Shown: positions 17,801 through 32,800 of the stretch, piece after piece
How positions within the stretch are numbered: position 1 is the stretch's first letter
How the letters are laid out: the number at the start of each line of letters is the position of its first letter
Translations under genes and position numbers: made by a program
The notes under the pieces: generated by a model
What the model saw: the letters and a program-made list of their open reading frames with translations, nothing else
Told to the model about the DNA's origin: nothing
The model's database searches: none
Assembly (NCBI GenBank): GCA_964460665.1
Contig: CAYWSL010000001.1
Span: 47,710 to 111,709 of the forward strand
Direction: 5' to 3'
DNA length: 64,000 bases
Origin: K23-9 sp964460665
GTDB lineage: Bacteria; Planctomycetota; Planctomycetia; Pirellulales; Pirellulaceae

Positions 17801-20800
17801 GTCGCGGTAGCCGTTACTTGTCGGGCTACACCGCTGATGACTGAACCATCGTCAAGGAAAAGTTCGCCGTCGTCGGTAAGCGTGAATTCAAACTCATCCG
17901 TTCTTAAGCTGCCATCGGCGAGCGGAAGATTGTCGCTGTTGAAGTCCACCGCGGGCGTGTACAGCACAGTCGTGATGAAACCTTGAGCGTCAAACAGCGC
18001 GCTGATCGTGGCGCCTTCATCAGTAGTCGCCGTGGCGTTCGCGCTGCTAACGATAACCCCGCCTGAACTGATGGATTCCACGTGTAGAATCTGGTCCGAT
18101 TCGTCTTGCGGTGGCGTCGTGATTGCTGGCGATGCATGTCCTGTAGCACCAGCTAGTAATTCGGCAGCCGAAATCGCCAGCGTTGTATCCTCAACACCAA
18201 TGAAGCTCTGGTTTTGTGCTCCAGGGATATCGTTGATTGGCTGGACATCAATCGTGACGGTCGCGAAAGTCGAAGTCGTCGGCGATCCAGGGCCTGAATT
18301 CTGCTGCGTGCTCAATCGATACGTGAAGGTATCAATTCCAAAGAAGTCTTCGTTGGGTTCGTAGGTGAACTCGCCTGTCAATTCATCCAGAACGGTCAAC
18401 GTTCCGTTTTGAGGCTGATCACCAACGAAATAGCGAACAGGAAGGATCTGAGTGGCTAGGTCTTGGTCGTTGGACAACAAGTTGCGCTGGGGACTTAGTG
18501 CATCGACTACCAATGTCGTGTCTTCGATCGCTGTGTACTGATCATTGACAGGTACTGGCAAGGCAATTGGCAGAACAGAAATTTCAAAGTCTTCGACCTC
18601 TCCGCCGACGCTAACGCCGGTAGGCGTCAAGTTGCCTGATTCGCTGATGCGAACTCGCATCCATGTATCACCTTGGGTAGCATTGCTTGGAGCAAAGAAG
18701 TTGACGATGTTCTCTCCGTTAACAACAGCTACGTTAGAGATCACCTGCTCGTCAGCTTCAAAGAAACCGTTGCGGTCAAAGTCAACCCAGGCGTCTAGTA
18801 AACCAGCCCCAACCACGTTGACGATCGTGGAAGTTCCAGCCGGATCAAGTGGGTTCAAGAACCCGATGACGTCATCTCCTGACACGTTGTTCGGTGGAGT
18901 CCCCGGTGTCGTAAAGACGTGGAATGGGATTCCAGCGTTGTTGACAAAGATCCCGGTCGAAATACCGTCTTCGTCATCGATCGCTTCCAATATGATCGCT
19001 CCGTCAACCGTGTCGACCGTCATGATGATGGACTCATCAATCCCGTCGATCTCTGCTCGAATGGCTTGCGAAAGGTTGCGAGCGATGTTTCCTGCGGTGT
19101 CGCCAGCGACGAAATTGACCGGAACGTTTCCTTGAGCCGGGTTGGATGTCGACAACGTCAACTCAAACGTCGCCGTAACGTCCCCCGCTTGAATCGTCAG
19201 CGTTTCACCACCGAGTGGTTGGATGTTTGCGATGTTGATGCTACGTGTGCTGGCGTTTGGTGCAACGACCGTGAAGACCAGCCCAGTCTCGGTTGCGTTC
19301 AAGACGAGAGGTGTATCATCACCGTTGGGAGTAGACGCCCCGTCAGTCTCCGTATCCAAGAAGTTGCCCAATCGCGGCACCCGGTCGCTGGACACTGTGT
19401 GTCGTGCACCATTGTCCGCGTCCAGCGTTCCGAAAGAAGCCGGAGCGTCACCGTAGTCGAAAACGACATCTGGCATGATGATCGTAAAGCGAGTTTCGTC
19501 AGTGATGCGAGTTTCGCGAACTGGGTTGCCGGCCAAGTCGGAAACAGCAGGCAACAGAGTCCCGATGCTCGATGGCACACTGCCGCCAAACGTTGCCTGA
19601 ATAAGCTGCGTGTCGGAGATCAGAAGCGTGCCTGCTCCGGGGCTGGTCACAGTCACACCCGCTGCGGAATTTCTGATGGCGGCTTGCAGGGCAGCTGCTG
19701 TTGAGGCGGAAGTGAACTGGGTCGTTGGTATGAATGGAACGACAACTGCATCTGTCGTGACACCGGGCGAACCCAGCAAAGTCATGCCCGACTGGTCCAA
19801 TGTCAAAACGTCTCCTACAACACCACCTACCAAGACGGTTCCATTTCCAACCGCCTGCGCCGTGCCCAAGCCAAGGCCGTGAACGTCCAAAGCAATTTCC
19901 GCGGCAATTGCCTGCGCGATTTCATCCGGTGTGTCCGTGTTCGAAATCGCGATTGGAACGAAGCTTGGATCGCTTACCAGAGCGTCTTCGGTTAACTGAA
20001 ATGTCACCGACTGAGTGCCACTGGTGTAGGTGAACGTGTCTCCATCTGCCAAACCTTGATCGACCCCTGTTACGTCGGCAGAGGCAATCGTGCTGGTGAT
20101 GGTGTGTCCGGTTACCGTACCGAGCTGAAGTTGGCTTGCACCAATCGATCTAGGTGTCAGCCCTAGGACTTCAGCGGTTGTCATCGTCGGATCAAGCGGG
20201 TCCGCCGAATTCAGCAAATTCAAGAATGCGTCACGAACTTGTACAACCGTTCCGGCGTCTCGTGCATCAAATATGATATTGGACGACCCTGCCGTGATGA
20301 AGTTATCAAGGTCCACTTCGATCGTGCGAGTGATGCCTGATGGCGACGTGATCGTCAATGTTTCTTCGTCCGTCAAATCCGCATTCGTTCCACTGAATGT
20401 CAAAAGCGTTGATTGAGGGACCTGCAAGCTGAATCCACTGTCGAATTCAAAGACCGTTGCCGTGCCGTCTTCTTCGATCGTGGTGACTTGGTCACCATCC
20501 AAGATTTGATCACCAGCCGGCAGTGTCACTTCGATACGCGGCCTGTTATTTATCGTGATCTCATAAACCGAATCCGATCGCCACAAACCGGTCAAGGGTG
20601 TCAAGCGAATGGTTCGGCTATTTGAACTGTAGCCAAAGATGTAATCTTCATCTGGAGTTAGCTGACGTCCGTTTTCGGTAAGGATCACGTTGCTGGAGTT
20701 GATCGTCAGTGGGTCCAAACCGGTGCCGGCGGTGTCAGTCAACTGAACATCAAAGAACTCAACGATGCCTTCAGCCAATCGCACAAACGACTGGTCGACA

Positions 20801-23800
20801 TCCTGGTCGCCGCCAGCAACAGCAAGGCCAACTGCATCTTGTGGCCCAACCAAAACCGCAACTGGCCGTTCAGTATCCGCACGGTCAATCGCACCGCGGT
20901 CAATGAAGACGTTGATACCGACACCACCCGGAGTTGCAACCAATGGATCATCCACGCGAGCTTGACCGTAAACGTCAAACCCAGGGGCGATAATCGGTGA
21001 TGGAGAAATGCCAACCGGTTCTTTGACCGTTTGCAAGAAGTCTGCGCGATCGGGCAGTGATGCAAACGAGCTGTCGATCACATTGGATCCCGTCGCTGGG
21101 ATGTAGATTCGTCTCGCCGGATCCTCGAACAACTCCACTTCTTGTGGGACGACGATCGCCGATGTTGAGATCGGAATCGTCGCGTTTGTTGTGTTGTTTT
21201 GGTAAGCATTGTTACCAATGATCACATCGCCGAATTGGTCAGCGGTCGTCACGATCCCTTCATCGAAGAACGCAACCACGTTGTTCAAAATCGTTGGACT
21301 GGCCGATCCAGCGACACGAATTCCGTCACCAACGCCTTGGCCGACGACCGTGTTGTTGACGATTCGACCAAACAAGGAACTGGTCGCGACACTGCCATTC
21401 GCATTCGTATCGCCCTGCAACAAGATGGCAGCATCGCCGGATGCGACCACCACGTTGTTGCTAATCACAACACCAGGAATTAGGGAATCCGTATTCTGGT
21501 TGCGCAGAAGCGCCGCCGAACCCGGAGTAGGCAGGTCCCCAGGCACAGCAATTGCATTTGTGCCCGGTATGCCAACTAGCCGCACGTCACGATCGGCGTT
21601 CGTTGCACGAATTCCGACCTGAGCTGAATCACTAACGAAGTTGCTGGAGATGATGATCTGCCCTTGAGGACTGACTCGATTGGTATCACTGATGCCGAAC
21701 TGATAGTCAACCATCAAGACATCACGATCCGGCACAGCAGCCGATGTCGCTGCGTTCGGTCGCACCGTCAACTGGTACTCGCCAAAATCAGTGATTAGTT
21801 GATCGGGAAGGAATAATGCCGTGCTGCTGACGACGATGTCGTAGTATGCCGATGTGGGAGCTTGGAACTGCAGGAAGGCACCGGCTTGTGATTCGCCAGG
21901 AGCAGATGTCGGTGCGAGCAGCGATGTCTGCGCTAAGATTTCAGTCTGTGGCAGATCGACGAATTGTCCCGAAATGGTTGTGGCACCAAATCTTCCTTGT
22001 TCCAAAACCGTGATGACGGGCAAGTCCAGGACTTCGCCTGCCTTCGTGAACCCTAATGTATCGACATCAATATCGATGTTGTCACCGGCTTCCAAGTAGA
22101 CGCGAATGGAATCCCAGTCTAGTGACGGATCAGAGGCCACAATGACAGCACCGTCTTGCAGGTTGCCGACTTCTAAGCCAGTTGCCACGTTGTCGCCGAT
22201 CCTACCAACAGCAACCAACGTATCGGCCCCACCATCCACGAACTGCGTCACGGCGGACCGAGGCAGTTCATCGCGGTTGATGGCACTGGTAACCGTTTGC
22301 GTCGTGTGATCAACAACAGGGATTTGCCTGGAACTCTCGCGACCTTGGAAATTCTCTTCGTCGACCAAGTCGACCTTCAGGAAACGACCGCCAGAGTGGT
22401 TCACCGCGATGTTCTCGCCAAACAGTTCGACGCGATTACCCGTTGGAACGCCAGATTCAAGGCTGTCGCTGGTCGCAGCAGTGATATTGAGAACGCTTTG
22501 GACTTGTGCCGAATTGATGGCATCACGCACGGCACGTGCCACGAACGCAGAGTCCGAATTCGCATTATTGAACGCAACACGCACGTTGCCTGGCGTGACG
22601 GTACCATCGGTGGTACTGTCGAACTCGAACGTCAGCAAGCGGTCGCCGTCATCCAGCGTAAACGTGTCTCCGTCGATCAACGACGATGGCGGAGGCACGA
22701 TCAGGGTAACGGCACCATCGACTAAGCGATCGTTTGTATCAAACGAACGCCCCAGTCCTAGCTGCTCAGACAGTTGCAGGTTGATTGGGTTATAGTCTTC
22801 TTCGACACCATATTCATCACTGGTGCGGATTTCTAGCGAGTACCCACCCACTAAAATCTCGTTCTGGCGTTCTGGCTGAACCGCTTGCGGGTGAGTGTCG
22901 GGCAACGTCTCAGGGTTGAACACGAACGACGTGTCATTGAACGGAGCATTCAGGACCAGTTCACCACGTTCGGCAAAACCGACGATGATGTCATCGATGA
23001 ACACGCCTTGAACTTCGTTGTCCAACGCACCGTTGCGGCGAACGCCACCTCCTCCATAAAAACTAGCTTGGTCTTCGCCAAACTCGTCACCTGGAACTGG
23101 AGTGGTTGTGAACCCGCCGCCAGAGAAAATTTCGAAGCCGGATACTCCGAAAGCACCGGCATCTTGTGGAGTGACATTGAACAACTTAATTCGGTCACCT
23201 CCATACACCTTGTAGTTGTCGCTCGTTGCGGTGGTGACACCATCGATGGTCGCAAACCGACCAAACCCGTCGGCAAATCCAGCCTGCAGTCGCTCCGCCA
23301 CTTCGACGGTTGTCATGGTGGACGTTACCAGAATTGGTGACGAATTGAGCGACGACTGATAGCTGATCACATGCGATCCTGGAGTTGTCTGCACCGAACT
23401 TGCATTCAGCAGATAGATCTCGCGTGTTCCAACCAAATACGGCTGCAATTCAATCGGAAGTTGGGCAAAGATATCGGCAGCAACCACATCAGCCGGTGCA
23501 AGCGGATCAAAAGTCAATTCGCTTGGGGCACCAGTCTGTAGGTTCACGTCAACCAAGGTGAAGGTTTGCGCATTGGCTCCAGTCAGGTCATCCTGGGTCG
23601 TCACTGTCAACGTTTCACCCGAAGTGATCTCCGAGCCATTCGGAATGGTTACAGGGATCGCGTATGTGACGACGTCTTCCACGCCAACCAACGTTGCAAC
23701 GGGGCTGACTCCCAACGTCGCAAACGTTGAATTGAATTCATCGAAGATGTTGATGCCAGCACCAGTCGGATCGATATAGACCTGATGGTTGACGGACAAG

Positions 23801-26800
23801 CCGTCGACGATTTGTGCATACAGATCCTCAGCCAAGTCGGTTGGATCGTAAAAGACTTGAATCGTCCCAGCATCCGGGACAGTCGATCCGCGAAGGATGA
23901 ACGTGATTGTATCGGTCGGGAAGAACCCAAAGTTGCTGATGTCAATCTGCTCACCATTTCGCAGTTCGGTTGCATCAGGAATGTCGAGGTTCACCACGTT
24001 CTCGGTAAACACACCTGGAACAACCTGGATATCGCTAGCACCCAGTTGATGCACAACCGTATCGGCGACAAAGAAAACGGTGTTGCCTGAAAGTGTTGGG
24101 TTCCAAGCTGTCTCCGTTGCAGCCAGCAATCTGGTTGCGACCTGACCGGCCGAATCCGTTGCTTGAAATGCAACTTGGTTAGGGCCGACAGGTCCTGCTG
24201 TGTCTACAAACTGGATGGTCGTAACCACACCGCCAACGGTTACATCAATCGACTCGCCGTCGATCAGATCTGCCCCTGCCGGTGGCGTGATTGACTGCCC
24301 ATTGGTGAACGCACTACTGATTTGCGAAGTCGGCTCGGATGCAGCAACAGCTGTGGCACCATAGACGATCAAGCCCCCCGCACTGTTGACGGTTGGGAAC
24401 GCAAGCGCGGCGGCAACGCGAGCACGAATGACCGCTGCGCTATCGGTAGTCAGATAGCTAATCGTTCCAGGAGGCCCCGGAACCGCACTTGGAAAGAACT
24501 GCAAGTCGGTGAAGCCACTGGCCGAATTCAACCGTATGGATTCTCCCGGAATCAAATTCGCTCCCGAGGGGAACGAAATCGTTTGCGATGGTACCTGGGC
24601 CAAGACCAATTCAGTACCTGCGACATCGGTGATTGCACCGGACGCGACGACCAAAATGTCATTGCCCTGTCGGATCGACAGAAGCTCATCTGGCAAAGCC
24701 GCTAACAATCGCGTGGCAATCGTCGCAACAGTGTCTCCTGCCTGGAAGCTGACGGCACCTGGTCCGCTAGGATTGGCGGTATCAGTAAACGTGACAACCG
24801 TTGTTCCAGCCGGTGATGTCAGCGTCAGCGTTTCACCATCAATCAGATCGTCACCGCTGGCAGGCGTAATACGGATCCGGCTCTCGTTCACTGTCCTGGC
24901 ATTGTCAATCACAATTTGTGAAGTGGATGCAGTGGTAAATGCCGTGACAGGATTCAGGAAATTGATGACGCCGTTGCCGTCAAAGATCGCACCAAAATCG
25001 CTTGGTAGAAGCGAAACGACCCGGCGAGCAATGTCATCAGCCGTATCTGCATTGGCAAAAACGACTTCCCCAGGTGCCCCCGTTGGGAAATTGACATACG
25101 TCAATTGGATAACCGAAGTCTCACCAAACAGAGTGAACGATTCGCCAGCGGTCAGATCACTGCCATCGGGGATCACTAGCTGAGTCGCGCCGGGACTGCC
25201 CGGATCAAAGAAAGGAGGCTCATTTAGGAACGAGGGTGGGGTTTCCGATACATCGATCTGTACGGGATTCGACTGTCCAACTGGAATGTCACCAATCAAA
25301 CCGATGTCGGTTGCAGCCAAGAAGCTTAGACTTCCATCGCCATTGTTTGCCGGGTTTAACGAACCCGGAATGATCCTCAGCACTTCTTCGGCAACGTCAT
25401 TCGCTGACATAAACGCATTAATCTGAACATCCCCTAACTGCGAAGGGGGACCAGTCACAAAACGAATCGTGAATGGACCATCGGGGCCAGTGACTGTGAA
25501 CTGGTCGTTGTTGTCCAAGTCGACACCGCCTGGGAACACAACGTCACGTCCAACAATGGTCTCCAATACAATCTGATTGAGATTGTTGTCGGTAAAGAAA
25601 AGTTGCTCTCGGTCGATGACTTCATCACCAGGAACCGCTACGAAATCGACCGAACCGAACTGGGTTCGCATTGAACCGGCTGTTGAGAAATCGAATCGAA
25701 TACGAACGTTTTCGCTTCCCGCGAGCGGCCCCAGGTCCACACGTGACTGACGCCACTCTTGCGTGTCGTCGAACAGTTCTTGGACAGGGATGTTCGTGTC
25801 GTTGAAGTAATCGAATTCATCATCCGCGACCAATTCGCGGAAGTTGTTGTTCGTCGCCAGCAATTGCCATTCGCCGTCATCGCCTGAACCGAACACTCGG
25901 AAGCTATCGTTCTGATTGCGAACAAAGTTAGAGTCGTCGTTTTCTTCAACTTCCAAGAAGTAGGTGAAGTACAGCGTCGGCTGGTCCGCAGGGCTGTAGC
26001 CTTCCAGGCTGAAAGCGCGTGAAATGATAGAACCGTGGCTACCACCTGGCGCGATATCTCCATTTGCGTCATCTGGCGATCCGATGGTGTTGTCGTCTGG
26101 GTCGTTTGCGGTGACGCCAAAATACAGGCTTTGCCCACCAAAAGTTCCGGTTCGACTTCGGTCTTCCGGAACGTCTAGCCCGTGTCCGGGTTCGAGTCCG
26201 CGGCTACCTGTTTGTTGGAACAGGCTTTCCTCTAAATGGCTAAAGGCAATTCCGGTCGGAGATGTGAACAACGGCAATCCTGCGAAACCATCGTTGAACG
26301 TAATCGGAATTGCAGCACGGCCGTTGTAGAAGACATTGGCGGGCTCAACTTCGCCCGCCTCGTTGATTTCCAACGCGTACAACCAGCCGTCCTCGGTCGA
26401 GGCAAAAATCGTTTGTCGATAGAGACCGTTTTCGATTACTCGTGGTCCCATCGCCATTCCAGTGAACACTGGCGAGGTTGCGAAACCAAACGTTGACGCT
26501 GCGTGTATTGGATCCAAAGGCACGACACCATGGAACGTTGTCGGAATCACTGAGTCGTATCCGAACGCCGGGCTGGTGTTCGGCGCTGGGACGGTCACAC
26601 CCGGTATAAACGAGTGCACACCACCATTGTCAGTGACTGCAAAGAACGTATCGAAAACCGAAGATCCGTCGGCCTCGATTCCGATTCCGGTAATGGTACC
26701 TTCATCGCCACCGGTATTGAAAATCGCACCCGTGTCGATGATTCCCCACTCGAGGTCAGCCGAAGCGGGCCCTTGGTTGGGGAAGTAGGGAACGTTCCCT

Positions 26801-29800
26801 GTAAATTGACGGTGTGCATTCGCGTTCGTGTTACCCCGGCTGGTGATCTCACCATCACTAGCAATCGTTTGGTAGAAAATATTGCGAGTCAGCTCAGTAG
26901 GGATCTCGAAACCACGGCCGTTGTTGTCACGTGAGCCAACGATGAAACCAGGGCTGTTTGCTGCGGCAGCAGATTGACCGTCAGACAAAGGGAACGTGAC
27001 CGCGTGTACGTCTAACTGCGCTGCATTGTCAGCAACGAGGTCCGTAAACTGTTGGTTGCTCGACTGGAAAACAATGGTGTCGTCACCTTCGTTCGATGCC
27101 GCTGCATCAACAGGGCTAATGTTCAGGAAGTTTCCAACGTTCTGGCTGGTTTCGGCTCCGGTCTCAGGTCCCAGGCTGAAGGAGAACAGCTCCCCATCGC
27201 GACGTAGCGCAATGTCGTCGGTAGGCTGTCCGGACTGCCCAATCACGCGTTCGACTTCGCCTGTGAAAGGATTGACGCTGATCAAACCGCTCTGGTTGGT
27301 ACCCGTATAGCCCGAGTCCAAACTGACAAACAATCGAATGTCATCCAGTGTGTACGGAACGATCGAGTCTTGATCAAAAATCGGTTCGATAATTGGGCGT
27401 TCAGCCGTGTAATTGAATTGATCGGAAAAGACAACCGTGGGATTTTCTGGATCAAAGTTAGCAATGTCGTGCTCATCCAATGTGTCCTCTGCAATTCGGC
27501 GGACCGAGTTGATTGGCACCACCCGAACATCGGTGTTGGCGCTTTCTGGATCAAAGAACTGATCCAACGCAGTAGGCACGGTGGCGGCGTTACCAACCAC
27601 AACGAAATAACTTCCCTCTGGAAGTTCAACAGGGCCGATAAAAGCGTCTAATACCGCAGCCGATCCACCGGCCAGGTTGGTGCTGTCGACACCTTCAAGC
27701 GGACGTCCAACGTCGTCGGCGATGTTGGAGTCACGACTGTGAAGGATCAACTGGCCGAATGAGTTGTAAACAGAAATCGACGTGTTGACGCGTCCTAGAC
27801 CATCTGCATAGTCAATGTCAAAGGTGACTGGAACGAACCGGTTTTCGCTATCGAAGACATCAGGTTCGATTTGTTGTGTGAAAAGATCAACCTGGTAAAC
27901 GTCGACGTCCTCTAGGCGGATGTCAGCGTCGGTAACGTTGATATTGCCGATCTCGCCAGTAACGAGAAGTGATCCACGATCGGATGTCAGTAGGTTACCG
28001 ATTTGGTCCACGTCAGCGGGGACGAAGCCCAGTCGGTTGTTTGCTGATTCTTGCACAAATTCATCGCCACTTTCCGGATTTTCTGGAGTCGGGTCGACGA
28101 TGGTCGTGAAGTCCAAGCTTTCCTGAGCGTCAGCGGTCAGCGGCGAATGCAATGGTGCGCCAGTTACATTGATTGCGTTGGTTGCAAAACGAATGTCGGC
28201 GAACTGCACGGTGGAACCGGAAACTTCATCGGCTTCGCGCAGACGGATGCCCAGTGTGTATTGCCCGGACGTATTCCCATTGGCACTTCGTACACGCACG
28301 AAATACAGGTTTTCGCTGTTATTGGATCCTGGCAGGATCACTCGGAATCCAGCATCCAATGGGTTCGGTCCCTCTGCGTTGCCAACACCAGTTAGGAACA
28401 GCGGGCGAACAACATTGTCCGGCAGATTGCTGATCAAAGTCGACGGGTCAGAGGATTCGGCAAACGAATTGTCGCTGCTTGCCAGTACATTGTCATTGAC
28501 ATCAACCAGTTCCAAGACTGTATCCAGGCCGAAGCTGGTGTCGTCGATATCGAAAAATACTGTTGTGCCACCGGTTGCGGTGAAGCTGTACACGTCAACA
28601 TCATTTTCGTCTGCCAGCGTTCCGCGAATGTTGAAACCAAGTCGTTCGGTTTCGTCACCAGCGAATTCGTCTGCCGCTAGGTCACCGATACGCTGCGAAT
28701 CATCTGCAATCGCATTACGTGCATTCGCCGCAGGAATTGCGTCTTCTGTTTCAATTATGTGAGCAACGTTTCGATCATTCGCGAATGCGCCGATCGTGAC
28801 CCCTTGCCAGTCACCTTGCGTCCCCTGGTTAGTGTTTCCACCACCGCCAGCCTGGTCGACGATCGATGCAATCAAAGCCTGACCAAAGACAGCAGCTGTC
28901 GCTGGCGATGTCCCGATTTGGCTTAGGTCACCAGCGATTCCGCCAGTCGCTTGTACCAACGGCAGGTAATCAGCCACACCCGACCCGCCGATAACGACAC
29001 CGCCTGGCTGGGTCGTAAAACCACCAGGCCCCGCTGGGTCTTCGATAAACACGTCGGTGCTGTCAATCGCCAACGCTCTGAGACCATTATTGTCTTGAAT
29101 ATTGATACCCAAAATACCTTGCAGCGCAATATCATTGGCTTGCAAGTTAGCGATCGTGCTGGTCAACGTGAGCGATCGATCCTCATCGTCCCTGTCTTCA
29201 TCGGTCGCCAAAATGATGAACCTCGCAGCATCCGCCCTAAACGAATAATTGTCTAGCGCGAAGTCAATTCCGGCAAATCCGTCCTCAATAGCACCCGTTG
29301 TGACAAACTGCGAAGTCGCAGTTGCGTATTCGTCTGCTGTCCCAAACAGTCCGCCGCCAACCAAAATGGATCTACCTAGATTGTCGGCACCACCACCGCC
29401 AAATCCGACGGCACCATATCGGTTGCCACTGACGTTGCCCACGCCTGCCGCCAAAAGCCCGGCTTCTAGATCCTGCACAAACTGTGCAGTGAACGCCTGA
29501 GTCGGCCCCAACGAAGCGGATTCGTCCACCACCAAGACGATATCGACATGGGGAACTGTCGGCGGTGGAACGACCACTTCGACCGAGCAGGCTCCGCCAA
29601 GCAAGGTGTCGTTCATCGGGCGGCCGTCAGGTGTAAACCCAGCGCCAACAGTACAGTCGTTGATGGAAGTTAGAACGACAGGATTACCGGGAGTACCCAG
29701 CACCTGAATCGTTCCGCCAACTCGGTCTTCGATATCCAATGGGACACCGGTACCAATCAATTCCGCCCCTGTGTCGTGTTTGACGACCAAGCTTTGCTCG

Positions 29801-32800
29801 GGGTCACTCTTTAGACGCAAGCCACTGTTCAGGTGGTGTGTCGCGCTAATGACTTGACCGTCCACATAGTGAACGATGTCGGTGTCATCCCAGACGCTTT
29901 CGGTCGTCAACACTTCACTACGTACATGCAGTGCATTGATCGAGTTAAGGTCCAGGCGGTTTCCTGAAATCAGTGGTCCTTGATTGTCCTGGTCGGTGGT
30001 GATTTGCGATAGCGAACCGGTCGACCGTCCCACATCAAGTAGATCGTGAAAATCCAAGGCATTTGGGTTGATGCTGATCGCCGCCCCTTCATTTCCTTGG
30101 ATGATATTGTCCACGATAATTGGCTGGCTGCCACGAACGAAAATTGCAGCCTCGTCGTTGAATCCAATGCCATCTCGTGTCGATGTGCTAACAAAACCAG
30201 CGCCGTTGTCTTGGATCGTCGAATTCGCAATCCGAACATCGGCTTGCAAGATCTCGATGGCGTTAAAGTCGGTGAAGGCACCTTGGGTTGGCGTGGAACC
30301 GCCACCAAAGCGAACGGTTGCAAAGTCCAAGCTGCCGATACTGTCTTGCCTGAAAATCAGACCACCCCAGTCGGCCGGCGCGGCGTTATCAGAAACGCCA
30401 TCATTATTGGTATCAAAGGTTCCACCAGCACCAAACGTGTCGTCCAATCGGCTAGTGAATACGACTTCCTGTCCGTCTACACCTTCGGCGTAAAAGTCGG
30501 CTCCAAAGCCGGCTTCGATTCGAGCATTCTGAAGCTTGACAATCGTGCCAGGGTCAATCGACAAACGAGCATTCAGTCGCGGTATCAGGGTATTGCCACC
30601 GTTTCCATCTCGTTCCAGAAGGCCACCGATTTGGTCGCCGTTGTCCAAATACTGTGTCGTCCCAGTATCTTGTTCCACTACCAGCACGTAGTCACCGGTG
30701 GCAACATCCAGTCGGTAGATACGGATACCCACGTACGACTCGGGTACTGCTGGAAGGTTCGATAATAGAATCGAACCATTCGCTGGGGTCAGGAACGAAG
30801 ATGACGGATCGCTAGCCAAGCTTTCGCCGCCGATCGAATCGACGAACGTAAAGCGATAGTTCAGAGCATTTCCAGGGAACAATGTGCCTGGAGCGAAACT
30901 GTCGCTTAAGAGGACAGGCGCGGCATTAGGCGACTGCTCGCTTCGCAAAATTCCGCCGCGCGTCTCGCCCGTATCTTCAAAAGAGGATGAACCACGATCT
31001 AGTTGCTGTACGAAAACATAGTTTCCACTAGCGGCATCAAAGCGGTAAAGGCGACGGCCTGAAAATTCATCCGGTGCTGGAGCCAAGTTGTTCAGCGTGA
31101 TGCTGCTTCCGCTTACTACGGATACCGGTAGTGTCGGCAAACTGGCCAAAGACTCGTTGCCCAGTAGGTCGACGAATGTCAAACGGTAGTCATAAGTGCC
31201 AGCTGCCAATGTCCCAGCTGGATCGCCAGCAGCATCCAACGCGTCAGCGGTCAACTGCACGCTTAAGACATCTGGTCGTTCCTCTGACAAGATCGGACCA
31301 CCCGGCTGTCCCTGCAATACAAGCACTTGGCTTATGGAGTGCACCACATCAGTGTCATCGAAGCGCCCGCTAACGGTTAGCGGCTCCAGTTCTCCAGCTG
31401 CAGGTGTATTCACACGAACAAAAAGCCCGTTGATACTGTTGTTGATCAGTGTGTTACCAGCGATCTCGGGGCCAACGCGATCGTAGTCGCTGGTAAACAA
31501 CGCCACTCGTTGGAAAACCGGTGAGTGGAAGTTGGTTTCAAGGAAGCTATTCGGGTCAGCGCTCAAGGCAGCGTCAGCACTGTCTGTGATCGTGTTGTAG
31601 ATAATTGTTGGACGACTTTCAGCCACTTGAATCGGTGTCACGATTGGTTCGTTTACCGCAATCGATCCACCGCCGTAGCTGATGTTGGCGTGCGAGACGT
31701 AGTCCAAGAAGATGCCTTCTGTTTCCCAGACAGGGCGTCCTTCAGCATTATCGAAGTCATTTCGGAATTCGATTCCTGCCCATTGGCCGGGGGCTGGCGT
31801 TGTTGCCAACGGATTGGTGTCTACAGCGACGGCTTCGTTGCTATAGCTGGTGAAGATCACTTCACCTGAACCGACAACCGAACCATTGGCTTCGGAAATC
31901 ACGGGGCTACCAAGCACCTGTAGTGATGCCAATGAACGATCCTCGTCAACCGATTCACTACCAACACTGATCTTGGCCTGCTGCAATTTTAGGATTGCCC
32001 CGGCGTCAATCATGACCGTGACACCGCGCGGCACCTCAAACTCGGCCCCGTCACTAAGCGGAACATTGGCGCTACCACCGATACCAATTTCGTATGCAAG
32101 GTTGTCGTCGGTTGTCGTGATCAGCCCGTCCGCTCCGCCATTGGGCAGCAATCGCACCAAGTCACCTGGTCGGGCAATGGCGAAGGCTGCTGAAATCGTT
32201 TGCAGCGGCGTACCCAAGGCACCATCGTTGTTCACGTCGTCGCCCAGCTTGTCGACAAAAATCGTCCTAGGCTCATCAGTCCCAGCAGTGGACAAGTCTC
32301 GTGCAACACGGAACCAAAAGTTGAAATCGCCGCCTTCGCGACCATCGGCATCACCGTCCAATCTGGTGCCAGTTGTATCGGTAATCGTTCCGCCTGCGGT
32401 CGAAGTGAATGTCACACGCAATTCGTAGCGACCTTCTGAAACGCCACCTAAGCCCGACCCAGAGACTTCACCACTGTAGTTCTCGTTGCCTGTCGAACTA
32501 ATTCCGATGATATAACTGCCCAGTTCAACGTCGATTCCAACAAACGAATCGTCACTGTAGAAGTCGTCGTTTCGCGCGATCAAGATGTATTCGCCATCCG
32601 CGTCTCGCTGGTAAACATTTATATGCGTGTCCAGCAAGCTACTTCCATCGAGTCGCTCAGCAAACGTCTCGACCGACAAACGACCGGCTGACGCAGCAGT
32701 GAAAGAGTAGAAGTCGACGTCGTTGCTCTCGGGTCGATGCAATGCTTGGCCAAGCGTTACGTCACTTTGACTTAAGAACGATGGCTCAACAGGCAGATCG

